Assembly (NCBI GenBank): GCA_965224225.1
Contig: CBDCZF010000012.1
Coordinates: 124,001 to 188,000 of the forward strand
DNA from: CAJQQK01 sp965224225
GTDB taxonomy: Bacteria; Pseudomonadota; Alphaproteobacteria; Rhizobiales; Hyphomicrobiaceae
Direction: 5' to 3'
Length of the DNA stretch: 64,000 nucleotides
Made by a program: the position numbers and the translations under genes. The notes beneath the pieces are model-generated. The model was not told where the DNA came from, did no database searches, and was given only the letters and a program-made list of their open reading frames with translations. Positions 19,506 through 27,385 of this stretch are shown in pieces. Each line of letters starts with the position of its first letter. The stretch's first letter is position 1.

Positions 19506-20033
19506 ATGGACGAAAGACAACGCTTCGAACGCATTGAAGAGCTACTTGCCGCCTACGGCGCCGATACCGACCGCTGGCCGGCTGGCGAACGGGAAGTGCT
19601 CGACGGTCTTGAGCCGGCCGAACGCGCGCGCCTGCTGGCACCGGAACAGGCCCTCGATCGGTTGATTGCCAACGCGCGTGAGATGGCAGCAGCCGGTGCG
19701 CCGCGCGACGATCTGATCTCCGCCATCATGGAGCGCGCTGCCGATAGCGGGGCTCGTGAGACGAACGCGCCCGACGGCAATGTCGTGAACATGTCGCGGC
19801 GGGCGATCGGCAGCACGACGCCGGCGCATCAGCCCTCGCGCCGCGACTGGACGGCAGCTGCCGCCCTGCTCGCCGCATCCCTTGTACTCGGCCTGCTCGT
19901 CGGCTCGAGCGAGCGCATGCAGTCGACGGTTCTGGGCATAGGCGATCTCGCCGGCATTACGACGAGCGCACCGGCGACGCAGCTCAGCGCCCTCGACGAG
20001 GTGTTCCTGCAGCCTGAGGAGGACATTCTGTGA
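19506..20033 (+). CDS. Probable one-TM anti-sigma factor
   Basis: 175 residues from ATG 19506 (in-frame TTG at 19485 and GTG at 19503 are alternatives). N-terminal ~110 residues are acidic and helical (ERIEELLAAYGADTDRWP, EREVLDGLEP), likely cytoplasmic. One membrane helix lies at about 118-137 (WTAAAALLAASLVLGLLVGS), then a short periplasmic tail. The layout, and the position directly after an ECF sigma gene and overlapping the sensor gene, match anti-sigma factors of this locus type in alphaproteobacteria. There is no visible ZAS zinc-binding HxxxCxxC motif, so the assignment rests on topology and context. Confidence 0.62.
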   Translation: MDERQRFERIEELLAAYGADTDRWPAGEREVLDGLEPAERARLLAPEQALDRLIANAREMAAAGAPRDDLISAIMERAADSGARETNAPDGNVVNMSRRAIGSTTPAHQPSRRDWTAAAALLAASLVLGLLVGSSERMQSTVLGIGDLAGITTSAPATQLSALDEVFLQPEEDIL

Positions 20034-20539
20034 CTGACGCATCCGCTGCCGGACCCGAGAAGCGGCGCGCGCCGCGCTGGATGTGGATCGTGATGGTTCT
20101 GTCACTGGCGCTCAATCTGCTGGTCATCGGCATCGGCGCCGGCGCGCTGTGGCATTTCCGCTTTGCGTTCGCCATGCATGGCGATGTGCCGCCGAGCTTC
20201 GGCCACTACGTCGCAACGCTGCCGCACGAGCGCCGCCACGAGATCAAAGACCTGCTCGATGAGGAGCGCGCCGTCGTCGGCCCCTTGCGCAAGCGCGCCC
20301 GCGAGGCCCGCCGCGCCGTCGTCAGGGCCTTCACCAGCGAACCGTTCAGCCCGGAGGTTCTGTCGAAGGCCAACGACGAAGCCGTCGCCGCCCGCATTGC
20401 GCTGACCCGCGCCCGCCAGCAGCTGTTCCCGAAGATCGCGACGCTGATGACGGCGGAAGAACGCCGCGATTTCCTCGACTGGCGCCGCCATAGGCGGCGC
20501 CATTGGCGCTGGCGGCGGTGGCATGGGGAGCGTGAGTGA
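20030..20539 (+). CDS. Periplasmic heavy-metal sensor-like protein (CnrX/CpxP/Spy type)
   Basis: 169 residues, GTG start overlapping the previous stop (GTGA) and preceded by AGGAGG. One N-terminal membrane helix (about 17-42), then a periplasmic all-helical domain: LPHERRHEIKDLLDEERAVV, LRKRAREARRAVVRAF, and ELTRAR-like third and fourth helices. This matches the heavy-metal-resistance/CnrX family fold, in which the protein sits on the periplasmic face of an anti-sigma complex or binds misfolded protein. The C-terminus HRRRHWRWRRWHGERE is extremely basic and His/Trp-rich, possibly a metal- or membrane-binding tail. Likely the signal input of the sigma/anti-sigma pair. Confidence 0.68.
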   Translation: MTDASAAGPEKRRAPRWMWIVMVLSLALNLLVIGIGAGALWHFRFAFAMHGDVPPSFGHYVATLPHERRHEIKDLLDEERAVVGPLRKRAREARRAVVRAFTSEPFSPEVLSKANDEAVAARIALTRARQQLFPKIATLMTAEERRDFLDWRRHRRRHWRWRRWHGERE

Positions 20540-20588
20540 GGGGGTAGAGTATCAGGTCGGTCGATTGGTGAAGTCGATAGAAACGGTA

Positions 20589-20837
20589 TCATCTGGCTGT
20601 TCGTTCCGATTTCGCCAAAGTCGATAGACGCATAGAGAAATTGTTCGCCCAGATCTTGCCAAGCAACCGTCGGATTGTGCGTCGGGCATGACGAGTAGCC
20701 TGCGCTGCTGCTGCCTGCTTTTCTAGTTCAGCGATGATCATCTCGCGTCCGCACTCGCGCGCTGCATCACGAGGTATGCTGTAGACTGTGGAATTGGCGC
20801 GAGGGATCCGAAGGGTTGTTTCGTTGAGCGAATACAT
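20589..20837 (-). CDS. Small basic protein, unknown function
   Basis: 82 codons; the ATG at 20837 has GCGGAGA 7-8 nt upstream. The second half is strongly basic and helical (QATRHARRTIRRLLGKIWAN), recalling small Arg-rich DUF1127-type proteins, but I cannot claim family membership. It occupies an otherwise empty gap between the sensor gene and the BTAD regulator. The ribosome-binding site is one arm of a perfect 9-nt inverted repeat (20844-20888), which supports this being a translated, possibly regulated gene. No membrane segment or signal peptide seen. Confidence 0.5.
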   Translation of the reverse strand: MYSLNETTLRIPRANSTVYSIPRDAARECGREMIIAELEKQAAAAQATRHARRTIRRLLGKIWANNFSMRLSTLAKSERTAR

Positions 20838-20843
20838 GGATTA

Positions 20844-20888
20844 TCTCCGCATTGTTGGGCGACACGGCCGGGTTGACCGATGCGGAGA
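20844..20888 (-). promoter_or_regulatory. Leader hairpin covering the RBS of the small basic protein gene
   Basis: On the minus strand the leader reads TCTCCGCAT (20888-20880 complement), a 27-nt loop, then ATGCGGAGA (20852-20844 complement), a perfect 9-bp inverted repeat. The second arm contains the GCGGAGA ribosome-binding site just upstream of the ATG at 20837. Pairing would hide the site, as in RNA thermometers or translational attenuators. The structure is seen; the function is inferred. Confidence 0.5.
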
Positions 20889-21031
20889 GCCTAGGCCTGC
20901 ATGCTCAAATTGCTCTGCGGGCTCATCTAAAATCGCTCTCAAAAATCACTCAAAGCATCTCAATAGCATTGCTTGCACGCGAAGATTGAAATCGTGGTGA
21001 CGCGGATTTGGCTGGATTCCCTGTGTCCCGA

Positions 21032-23047
21032 CTAGCCCTTGTTCGGCCGGCTGGTGTCATCAGTCCAACCGGCTTTCACGAGGCCTTCTCGTAAGTGGTC
21101 GAGATACGTCTGTTCCACAAACGGCATGACGCCCAGCAACCCTTCGAGCGTAATACCAGGATAGTTGACATGAACTCTTTCAATGGCCTGGGCAGTTTCA
21201 CCATCGCTGCCCTGCTGACCAACGCTGGCGGCCAATAGCGCATTGCTCATCCACCAAGTGCTGCTTGTGCTCAGCGAGTTGCGAGCAACGTTAGCTGCCT
21301 GGTCATAATTACCTGTCTGATAGCACGCAATTGATTTTGCCATGATGCATCGATGCAATACTGGATCGTGAGGTCTTAAGCGCATGGTTTCATCGACGGC
21401 CGGCATGGCCGCTGCAAACTCGCCACGAAAGTTATGGACGAACGCCAACCCCGAATAGGCAGTGGCAAAACTCGGACAAAGTTCGATTGACCGCTCGATA
21501 GCTTGAAGTGCTCCGTCCTGGTCACGCAGTAAACTCAATGCCCCACCTAAATAGCGGAGTGCACGCGGCTCGCGTGGATCGATGTTGAGCGATTGCCTTG
21601 CTGTCTCGCGAACATCTTCGAGATGCTCGTGAAAGCGCTCTGTATCCGTGGCGTGCCGAAGCGAATTGCGGTACTTCACATAGGCAAGCGCGGCCAGTGC
21701 CGCGGCATAGTTGGGATCGATTTCTAGCGCTGCTTCGTAGCACCTGGCAGCTTCTTCATCTGCGTCTGCCGAGACTAGATTTCGATAAAGATGCCAGTTT
21801 CCACGCTGCAAAAGTTCATAAGCAGACAATGAGCCAGGTGGTCGCTGCTGGACCGCTTGCATTTCTGCCACTTCGAGCGCCGGAACAATTGCAGAGGCAA
21901 TCTGGGAAACGATAGCGTCCTCAAGTTCAAAGAGCCGTTCAACAGGCTCATTGTATCGGGCTGACCATAATTGCTGCCCAGTTCTGCACTCAACCACTTC
22001 AACGTTGATGCGTAGCGCCTTGCCTGAACGCCGAAGCTGCCCACTTACAATGTGAGTTGCGCCAAAGAACTTGTGCATGAAACTGAGATCGGCTTTCCCA
22101 TCCGAAATGCGAAATGTTGAAGCGCGACCCAGGACGTTGAACCAGCGGAACGCGGAAAGGGCATGGATCAAGTCGTCCGCAAGCCCTTCAGCGAGATATG
22201 CGTTTTGGGGATCATCACTGAGGTTCGTAAATGGAAGTACTGCCAATACAGGAGCCTGAACGTCACCGCGCTGCGTTGCCATTTCCTGTCGCTCGATGGA
22301 CTCAGGTGTTGCCAGCGGTGGTCGCTCGGCACTCGCAGTCCTGATGTTTTCCAGCACGGCCTGGGTTAGTGGGTCGGGGCTGACGTCGAGTTCTGCCGCA
22401 AGAAGTTCTTTGCAGATCTGATATTGCCGCATGGCCTCGGCGCGATTACCGCTCTGAACGAGAAGTTCCATCAATTGGCGACGGGCAGGTTCGTCGAGCG
22501 GATCAATTTCGAGGATCCGCCGTGTGGCAGCTGTTGCTGTTTCGATATGGCCGGTGGACACAGCACTGGTAGCCAGTTGGCGGAGGCTTGAGATGAGGCC
22601 ACTAGTGAGTTCGGTTCGGCTTCGCTCCACCCAGCCGATGAAGTCGCTGTCCGCAACGCCAAGATCAGGCAGAAATTCATCCGCCGTAATTGCACAGGCG
22701 GCGAGCGGGTCCGATGTGAGCAATTCCCTGAATTGAAAGAGATCGCATTCGAGCCGAATAGAGATGAGCCGCACGCGATCGGGTTCCCGTTCAATTAAAT
22801 CGGCGCCCAGTGTGGTCTCGGCTTTGCGGATATCGTAAAGAGCTTGGTTCAGGCTGTTGCGTGCCTGCTTCGCGCCGCGATCACTCCACAAGAGGTTGGC
22901 GAGTTTCTCTCTTGCCACCCAATGATCGGCCTCGACGATCAAAATAGCCAGCAGCGCGCGCGACTTGCGAGAGGCGAACTTGATCAATTCTCCATTTGCG
23001 GTCGTAAGTTTCACTTCGCCAAATAGGCGGGCCCCGCCGATGGACAT
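21032..23047 (-). CDS. SARP-type transcriptional regulator: winged helix, BTAD, TolB-like and TPR domains
   Basis: 671 residues; ATG 23047 has AGGAGG 10 nt upstream. Residues 1-95 form an OmpR/SARP-like winged helix (KSRALLAILIVEADHWVARE, QARNSLNQALYDIRKAE). Residues about 100-245 are a bacterial transcriptional activator domain (RRILEIDPLDEPARRQLMEL, MRQYQICKELLAAEL). About 265-390 match the TolB-N/FlgO-like block found in adenylate-cyclase-type and CadC-like regulators (LAVLPFTNLSDDPQNAYLAE, GATHIVSGQLRRSGKALRIN). The rest is TPR repeats (CYEAALEIDPNYAAALAALA, PREPRALRYLGGALSLLRDQ). No membrane helix, so a soluble DNA-binding regulator with unknown input. Base composition looks less GC-rich than the flanks. 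Confidence 0.82.
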   Translation of the reverse strand: MSIGGARLFGEVKLTTANGELIKFASRKSRALLAILIVEADHWVAREKLANLLWSDRGAKQARNSLNQALYDIRKAETTLGADLIEREPDRVRLISIRLECDLFQFRELLTSDPLAACAITADEFLPDLGVADSDFIGWVERSRTELTSGLISSLRQLATSAVSTGHIETATAATRRILEIDPLDEPARRQLMELLVQSGNRAEAMRQYQICKELLAAELDVSPDPLTQAVLENIRTASAERPPLATPESIERQEMATQRGDVQAPVLAVLPFTNLSDDPQNAYLAEGLADDLIHALSAFRWFNVLGRASTFRISDGKADLSFMHKFFGATHIVSGQLRRSGKALRINVEVVECRTGQQLWSARYNEPVERLFELEDAIVSQIASAIVPALEVAEMQAVQQRPPGSLSAYELLQRGNWHLYRNLVSADADEEAARCYEAALEIDPNYAAALAALAYVKYRNSLRHATDTERFHEHLEDVRETARQSLNIDPREPRALRYLGGALSLLRDQDGALQAIERSIELCPSFATAYSGLAFVHNFRGEFAAAMPAVDETMRLRPHDPVLHRCIMAKSIACYQTGNYDQAANVARNSLSTSSTWWMSNALLAASVGQQGSDGETAQAIERVHVNYPGITLEGLLGVMPFVEQTYLDHLREGLVKAGWTDDTSRPNKG

Positions 23048-23357
23048 TGCGCATGGTCCTCCTCAGTCGCCGCGGACAATGCTTAGATCCCGGCACCGCT
23101 GGCAATGTTAGCTGTGTTTTGGGGCCAGTGCCATAATTGCCTTGAATACCGCGCCTGCAAGTGGAGTGTCCGAACAAACTTGAAGAGCGTGGCCGAGCAC
23201 AGGATAGCGATCTTGGCCCGGCCGCAGAATTCGACAGAAGCTCGATGTCAGTAGGAGAGCGACCGCCTCGCGTCCTCATGCGGTCGAGAAATTCTCGCCT
23301 AAGTATTTTTGCTGGATGTTAGTCGAGGCAGCCTTGTGCTGAAACTGGTCGTCGTCC
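23048..23357. other. Intergenic region between the BTAD regulator and amiC
   Basis: 310 nt between two minus-strand genes. It holds the leader of the BTAD regulator, with AGGAGG at its left end. An open frame running through it (to 23279 on the minus strand) is out of frame with the regulator, compositionally odd and overlaps the gene start, so it is treated as chance. No convincing hairpin with a T-run and no clear -35/-10 pair was found. Confidence 0.5.
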
Positions 23358-24671
23358 CTACTGCGGGATCTGCGAAAGCGCATGCGCAAAATACGTATCG
23401 ATCGCCTTGACCAGCGAGCCCGACACCTCATTGCGCCAGCGCTGTGACCGGAGCCGTGCTGCGTCCTGGCGGTTCGACACGTAGGCGAGTTCGATCAGCA
23501 CGGAGGGCACCTTCGCTGTCTTGAGCACGCTGAAGGCTGCCTGGCGGTGGGGTTCGCTGCGCATCGTGGTGGTTGCGCCCATGTGGCGGATGGCGAACTG
23601 GGTGAAGATGTTAGTGCGCTCGAGGGTGACGTGCACTTCGCGCTGGGCGAGATCGCCGAGGATGCCGCGCACGGCCTTGAGATCGCCGCTCGAGGCGCTG
23701 ACGAATTTCATCTCGCGGTTCGATAGGGCTTCCTTGGCGGCCTCCTCTGCTGCGGCCATGCGCAGCTGGTTGGCAACGCGCTTGCGCAGCGAATAGATCG
23801 TCGCGCCCCGGGCCTTCGCGTTGGCATAGTCGGCATGCACCGCGATGAACAGGGCCGCCGTATTGTCCTCGGCGAATTCGCGCCGTTCGCTGAGGGGCAC
23901 GAAGATGTCGCGGTCGCGCGTCATCTTCACCCGATAACGACGTGTCGCGAGCAACCGTTTGCGCAGCGTCAGGCCGAACGACAGGACGACGTCCTTTTCG
24001 TTGAGGCCGAACTTTCGTGCACCGGAATCCTTGCCGCCGTGCCCGGGATCGATCACGATCAGCGGCCGGTAGGCGGCGGTGCGCTTCTTGCCGGTTGCCG
24101 CGTGCGCCGGCTGCGGCACCGGCGGCTGGGCGAGCGGGCCGCCCAGACTGTAAGTCGGCTTGGCGAACGCCGCCTTGGCCGGCTTGCCGGTGTCGGCAAA
24201 CGGAATGAGGTCCATCACCAGCCGGGCGGCCTTGCCGTAATTGGCGACCTCGACGTGAGCATTTTCGACGACGACCGGCTCCGAGACGCTGATCACCACC
24301 CGCGAGCGCCCGGGCGCCGACTGGCCGGCGGTGAGGTTCTCGACCAGCCCGCGGGTCGATGACCGGCCAAGTTTCGGCAGGCGCATATCAACCTGCGGTA
24401 GCTCGATGATCACCCGGTTGGGGTTGTTGAGCGAAAAGATCTGAAAGCGCGTATCTTGAGCGAGGCCGATCACGACGCGCGTGCGCCGATCGGTATTTTC
24501 CGCCTTGCTCGAGTTGCCGAAAAACGCCGAGAGGCCGAAGGGCAGCGAGCCGGTTGCCGGGCCTCGTGCATGGGCAACATTTGCCATGCCCATGAATACC
24601 GCAACGCAGAATACAAAGCAGCCTGTCAACCGCCGGCCAATACCAGCGGGTTTGCCCGGTCGCGAGCCCAT
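23358..24671 (-). CDS. amiC: Periplasmic N-acetylmuramoyl-L-alanine amidase (AmiC type)
   Basis: 437 residues. Signal peptide at about 13-35. An AMIN domain (about 60-160; RVVIGLAQDTRFQIFSLNNP, VIIELPQVDMRLP) targets the enzyme to septal peptidoglycan. The Amidase_3 catalytic domain starts near 203 with zinc ligands H211 (VIDPGHGGKDSGA), E225 (LNEKDVVLSF) and H279 (FIAVHADYA), and catalytic E394 (VLIELAYVSNRQD). An inserted segment at about 290-350 is the usual autoinhibitory helix region in this family. It cleaves the amide between MurNAc and the stem peptide during cell separation. Divergent from the next gene over a 388-nt gap. Confidence 0.93.
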   Translation of the reverse strand: MGSRPGKPAGIGRRLTGCFVFCVAVFMGMANVAHARGPATGSLPFGLSAFFGNSSKAENTDRRTRVVIGLAQDTRFQIFSLNNPNRVIIELPQVDMRLPKLGRSSTRGLVENLTAGQSAPGRSRVVISVSEPVVVENAHVEVANYGKAARLVMDLIPFADTGKPAKAAFAKPTYSLGGPLAQPPVPQPAHAATGKKRTAAYRPLIVIDPGHGGKDSGARKFGLNEKDVVLSFGLTLRKRLLATRRYRVKMTRDRDIFVPLSERREFAEDNTAALFIAVHADYANAKARGATIYSLRKRVANQLRMAAAEEAAKEALSNREMKFVSASSGDLKAVRGILGDLAQREVHVTLERTNIFTQFAIRHMGATTTMRSEPHRQAAFSVLKTAKVPSVLIELAYVSNRQDAARLRSQRWRNEVSGSLVKAIDTYFAHALSQIPQ

Positions 24672-25059
24672 ATCATTAACCCCGTCTACGCGATACGCCC
24701 TCTGAGGCGAGGTACGCCCTTGTCGAACAGAAAAGTGGCATTTGCGCGAAAACTGCGCGGCATGTTTATGGATTCGAAAAGGTTAACAGTGTGTTAACCA
24801 TGGCGCCAAAGTCGCAGGCGATGGCCGGTGTTTTGCCGGCGGCCAGGATCGGATGTCGATCGTGTGGCGGCGATGCTGCAGCATTCCCGGGATCGGTTGG
24901 GTCGTCGGCAACTGCATGTGGTTTTGCAGGTCTTGGCAGGATAATCGTCACAATCGCGTGTCAGGAGCCATCGCCTTCCCGCATGACGGCGGGAAGGGTG
25001 CATGCGGGGCCGGTCTCGCATCCGACCGATCAGCTCGTGTCACGGGTTTCACATTAGGA
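24672..25059. other. Divergent promoter region between amiC and an exported protein gene
   Basis: 388 nt between divergent genes. It must carry both promoters but no consensus pair is convincing. The clearest element is a perfect inverted repeat, GGTTAAC-N5-GTTAACC, at 24781-24799. An open frame continues upstream of the right-hand gene through this gap (from 24853) but its codons do not look like coding sequence. Confidence 0.5.
24781..24799. promoter_or_regulatory. Inverted repeat GGTTAAC-N5-GTTAACC, candidate operator
   Basis: Seven-nt perfect arms 24781-24787 and 24793-24799 around AGTGT, about 110 nt upstream of amiC and 260 nt upstream of the exported protein gene. The arms each contain GTTAAC, itself palindromic. 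No T-run follows, so it is more like a protein-binding site than a terminator. The binding protein is unknown. Confidence 0.35.
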
Positions 25060-25722
25060 ATGGGGGTAGCATTGCGTAACAAATGTTTTGAGTATTGTGG
25101 CAGCGGGCGGGCGATTGCGTCGCTCGCCCTTGGCATCTTCATGGCCGGCACGGTTGGTGTGCTGGCGGCCGATGATGCTGAGGTAAAGCTGACGCCGGAA
25201 GAGGCGGCCGAGCGCGAAGGCCGCAAGGCGTGCAAGATCAAGATCTGCTCCGTCTTTCGCCTGAAGCAGCCCGGCGATGACGTTGCCTGCAAGGTCGTCA
25301 AATCCTGGCGCAAGGAGCAGCTCACAAAAAAGGTCAAGAAGGCACGTGTTTCGTGGCCGTGGGGCAAGGTGACCTGTCAGGCCGATATCAAGCTGCCGCG
25401 CGAGCAGATGATCAAGTCGATGACCGAGGCAAAATTCGAGATGAACCTCGAAAAGCACTCGGTGACGTGTATGGTTGCCCGGGAAAAGGAACCGGCGAAG
25501 ATCAAATTCTCGTTCCAGCCAAAGGTTTCATTCCAGGGCGGCAAAGCAGTCAAAGCGTCCCTCAACTGGGGCAAGATCGAAGCGCCGACCCTGGTCAAGG
25601 GGGCGATGTGGACTGCGACTGCAACCGACAACACCTTCAATGTCCTCGAGAGTTCGATCGTCAAAGACATCAATAAGTTTTTGACGGCCAAGTGCGATGA
25701 AGTCAAAGACGAACTCAAATAA
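25060..25722 (+). CDS. Exported Lys-rich protein of unknown function
   Basis: About 220 residues from ATG 25060; a TTG at 25072 behind GGGGG is an equally plausible start. A signal peptide is visible (RAIASLALGIFMAGTVGVLAAD), with cleavage after GVLA. The mature part begins with acidic DDAEVKLTPEEAAEREG and then has four cysteines (KACKIKICSVF, VACKVVKSW, KVTCQADIKL), a later CMV and a C-terminal KC, so disulphides are likely. Many lysines give a basic, soluble periplasmic protein. I do not recognise the family. Divergent from amiC. Confidence 0.68.
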   Translation: MGVALRNKCFEYCGSGRAIASLALGIFMAGTVGVLAADDAEVKLTPEEAAEREGRKACKIKICSVFRLKQPGDDVACKVVKSWRKEQLTKKVKKARVSWPWGKVTCQADIKLPREQMIKSMTEAKFEMNLEKHSVTCMVAREKEPAKIKFSFQPKVSFQGGKAVKASLNWGKIEAPTLVKGAMWTATATDNTFNVLESSIVKDINKFLTAKCDEVKDELK

Positions 25723-25834
25723 TAATTTCGGGCTGACAGAGGCTGACAGACAGCCGGCCTGAGTACAGGTGAGCCGGTCAGGGCCGCAACTGTTGCGGTC
25801 CTGATCGGTACGGATTGCCGTCCCGGCGCTGACT

Positions 25835-26638
25835 TCAGCGCGTCCCGTCCGGTTGCGTGATGAGCATAGTCATTCGGAAATCGGGCCAGCTTGCAATGTT
25901 CAGCGATACTTGCTGGTAGCAGAGCAAGCCGTCTGACGGGTGATTGAACCGACGCTCGCCACCTTCACGTTTCAGAACGCCGTGCGAAGCCCAGAACGTT
26001 GCGAAATCCGGGCTTTCGCGGTGCAGTTCGTCGATCAGCCGGTCCCGCGCAGGATCTTCGATATGGCCGGTCGTGGCGGCTCTGAATTCAGCGGCCACGC
26101 GATGGGCGCGTTCGTCCCAGTCGCAAATCAGGTCGCGCGCCATCGGATGGCAGAATACGAAGCGTAACAGGTTCGGTTCGCCACCGCGGTCGAGCCAGCC
26201 GACAAACAAGCGCTCGGCTGCGCCATTCCATCGTCTGGCTGTCCACAAGCGGTCGAGAATGTAGGCCGGCCCGTTGATCGCATCGACGCAGGCCAGCACC
26301 GATTCGGGCACGTCGTCGCGGACCTCATGGCTCCGGTCCGGGTCGAGCTTGCCGGCAAGTTCGAAGAGATAGGTGCGTTCTGCGCGGGAAAGCTGCAGGC
26401 CACGTGCCAGTCGTGCAAGCGTTGCCGGCGATACTGAAACCGGTCGACCCTGCTCGATCCATGTGTACCAAGTCGCACTGACGTTGCAGAGCTGGGCGAC
26501 CTCCTCACGTCGCAGGCCAGGTGTTCGACGCCTCGTGCCGCCCGGTATGCCAACTGAGGCCGGCGCAATAACCTCGCGTCGGGCGCGAAGAAATTGACCT
26601 AGCGTCTGGCTCTGTGTCTCTTGCGAGCGCTCAGTCAT
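25835..26638 (-). CDS. XRE-type HTH regulator with MmyB-like ligand-binding domain
   Basis: 267 residues from ATG 26638 (in-frame ATGs at 26647 and 26668 would extend it by 3 or 10). The N-terminal helix-turn-helix (about 10-80) contains GTRRRTPGLRREEVAQLCNV and TWYTWIEQGRPVSVSPATL, diagnostic of the MmyB/'MerR-like XRE' regulators with a PAS-like C-terminal domain (VDAINGPAYILDRLWTARRW, NLLRFVFCHPMARDLICDWD). Such proteins often repress a divergently transcribed oxidoreductase gene; here the divergent neighbour is a PNPOx-family gene 100 nt away, with an inverted repeat between. The ligand may be a fatty acid or flavin-related; not shown. Confidence 0.88.
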   Translation of the reverse strand: MTERSQETQSQTLGQFLRARREVIAPASVGIPGGTRRRTPGLRREEVAQLCNVSATWYTWIEQGRPVSVSPATLARLARGLQLSRAERTYLFELAGKLDPDRSHEVRDDVPESVLACVDAINGPAYILDRLWTARRWNGAAERLFVGWLDRGGEPNLLRFVFCHPMARDLICDWDERAHRVAAEFRAATTGHIEDPARDRLIDELHRESPDFATFWASHGVLKREGGERRFNHPSDGLLCYQQVSLNIASWPDFRMTMLITQPDGTR

Positions 26639-26645
26639 GGTAACC

Positions 26646-26681
26646 ATTATACCAGGATAAAATCTCATCTTAAACTGGTAT
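26646..26681. promoter_or_regulatory. Candidate operator and -10 box between the divergent HTH and PNPOx genes
   Basis: Perfect inverted repeat ATACCAG (26649-26655) and CTGGTAT (26675-26681) with a 19-nt spacer, two helical turns apart, in the 100-nt gap between divergent genes. On the minus strand the left arm overlaps a consensus TATAAT (26651-26646), with a weak TTTAAG 17 nt further upstream. The predicted start of that transcript is within a base or two of the regulator's ATG (26638), so its mRNA may be leaderless. Binding by the HTH protein would block its own promoter. Confidence 0.5.
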
Positions 26682-26738
26682 CAATATCGGGCTACGTTAC
26701 CTCGTGTGCAAGTCACATCACGAAAGGCGAGGATAGCA

Positions 26739-27308
26739 ATGGGGCAGCAGTTCAAATCGATCGCGGCAGAGCACCGGTCATTCATCGAACGCCAAAAGAT
26801 CTTCTTCGTGGCAACGGCGCCGCCCAATGGGCGAGTCAACATTTCGCCCAAAGGTCTTTCGTCACTCCGCGTCCTTGGCGACAACGACATCGCCTACCTC
26901 GATTGCACCGGTAGCGGCAGTGAGACCCGGGCTCATTTGCTGGCCTCGGACGACAAGCGTCTGACGATTATGTTCTGCGCTTTCGAGGGCGATCCGGTCA
27001 TCCTGCGCCTTTACGGTCAGGGACAATCGCTGATGCGCGGCACCGAAGAGTACGCGGCCTTGTTGCCGAATTTCGATGACGTGCCGGGCGCCCGCCAGAT
27101 CGTACGCCTTTCCGTTGATCTCGTTCAAACATCATGCGGCATGGGCGTGCCACTGTTCGACTTCAAGGCAGAACGCGGCAATCTGGTCCGCTATTGGATG
27201 GCCCAGGGGCTCGACAATCTTCGCAAGTACTGGCGCCTCAAGAATATGCGCAGCATCGATGGACTGCCGACTGAATTCGAACCGGACAGGATGATGCCGC
27301 CGGGCTGA
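26739..27308 (+). CDS. Pyridoxamine 5'-phosphate oxidase-family flavoprotein
   Basis: 189 residues from ATG 26739, ribosome-binding site AGGCGAGG. The split-barrel PNPOx fold is indicated by RQKIFFVATAPPNGRVNISP, KGLSSLRVLGDNDIAYLDCT, a TRAHLLASDDKRLTIMFCAF segment and the terminal KNMRSIDGLP, typical of the 'pyridoxamine 5'-phosphate oxidase family protein' group. Such proteins bind FMN or F420-like cofactors and are often of unknown substrate; true PdxH activity is unlikely. Divergent from the MmyB-like regulator, which probably controls it. Confidence 0.85.
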   Translation: MGQQFKSIAAEHRSFIERQKIFFVATAPPNGRVNISPKGLSSLRVLGDNDIAYLDCTGSGSETRAHLLASDDKRLTIMFCAFEGDPVILRLYGQGQSLMRGTEEYAALLPNFDDVPGARQIVRLSVDLVQTSCGMGVPLFDFKAERGNLVRYWMAQGLDNLRKYWRLKNMRSIDGLPTEFEPDRMMPPG

Positions 27309-27385
27309 TGCAACCTGGCCGGTTCTCCTCAGCCTGCCGGCGATCTCGGCCGGGATACGGAATCCTGCTGTCGTGCTGCGGGCCA

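Noticed and set aside
23041..23279. Alternative ATG 7 nt upstream of the BTAD regulator start (out of frame)
   Set aside because: Better spacing to AGGAGG, but its frame runs into a region of random composition inside the regulator gene.
25731..25750. Perfect tandem duplication of GGCTGACAGA
   Set aside because: Only ten bases, in a short intergenic gap after a stop codon, with no associated feature; chance or a local slip.
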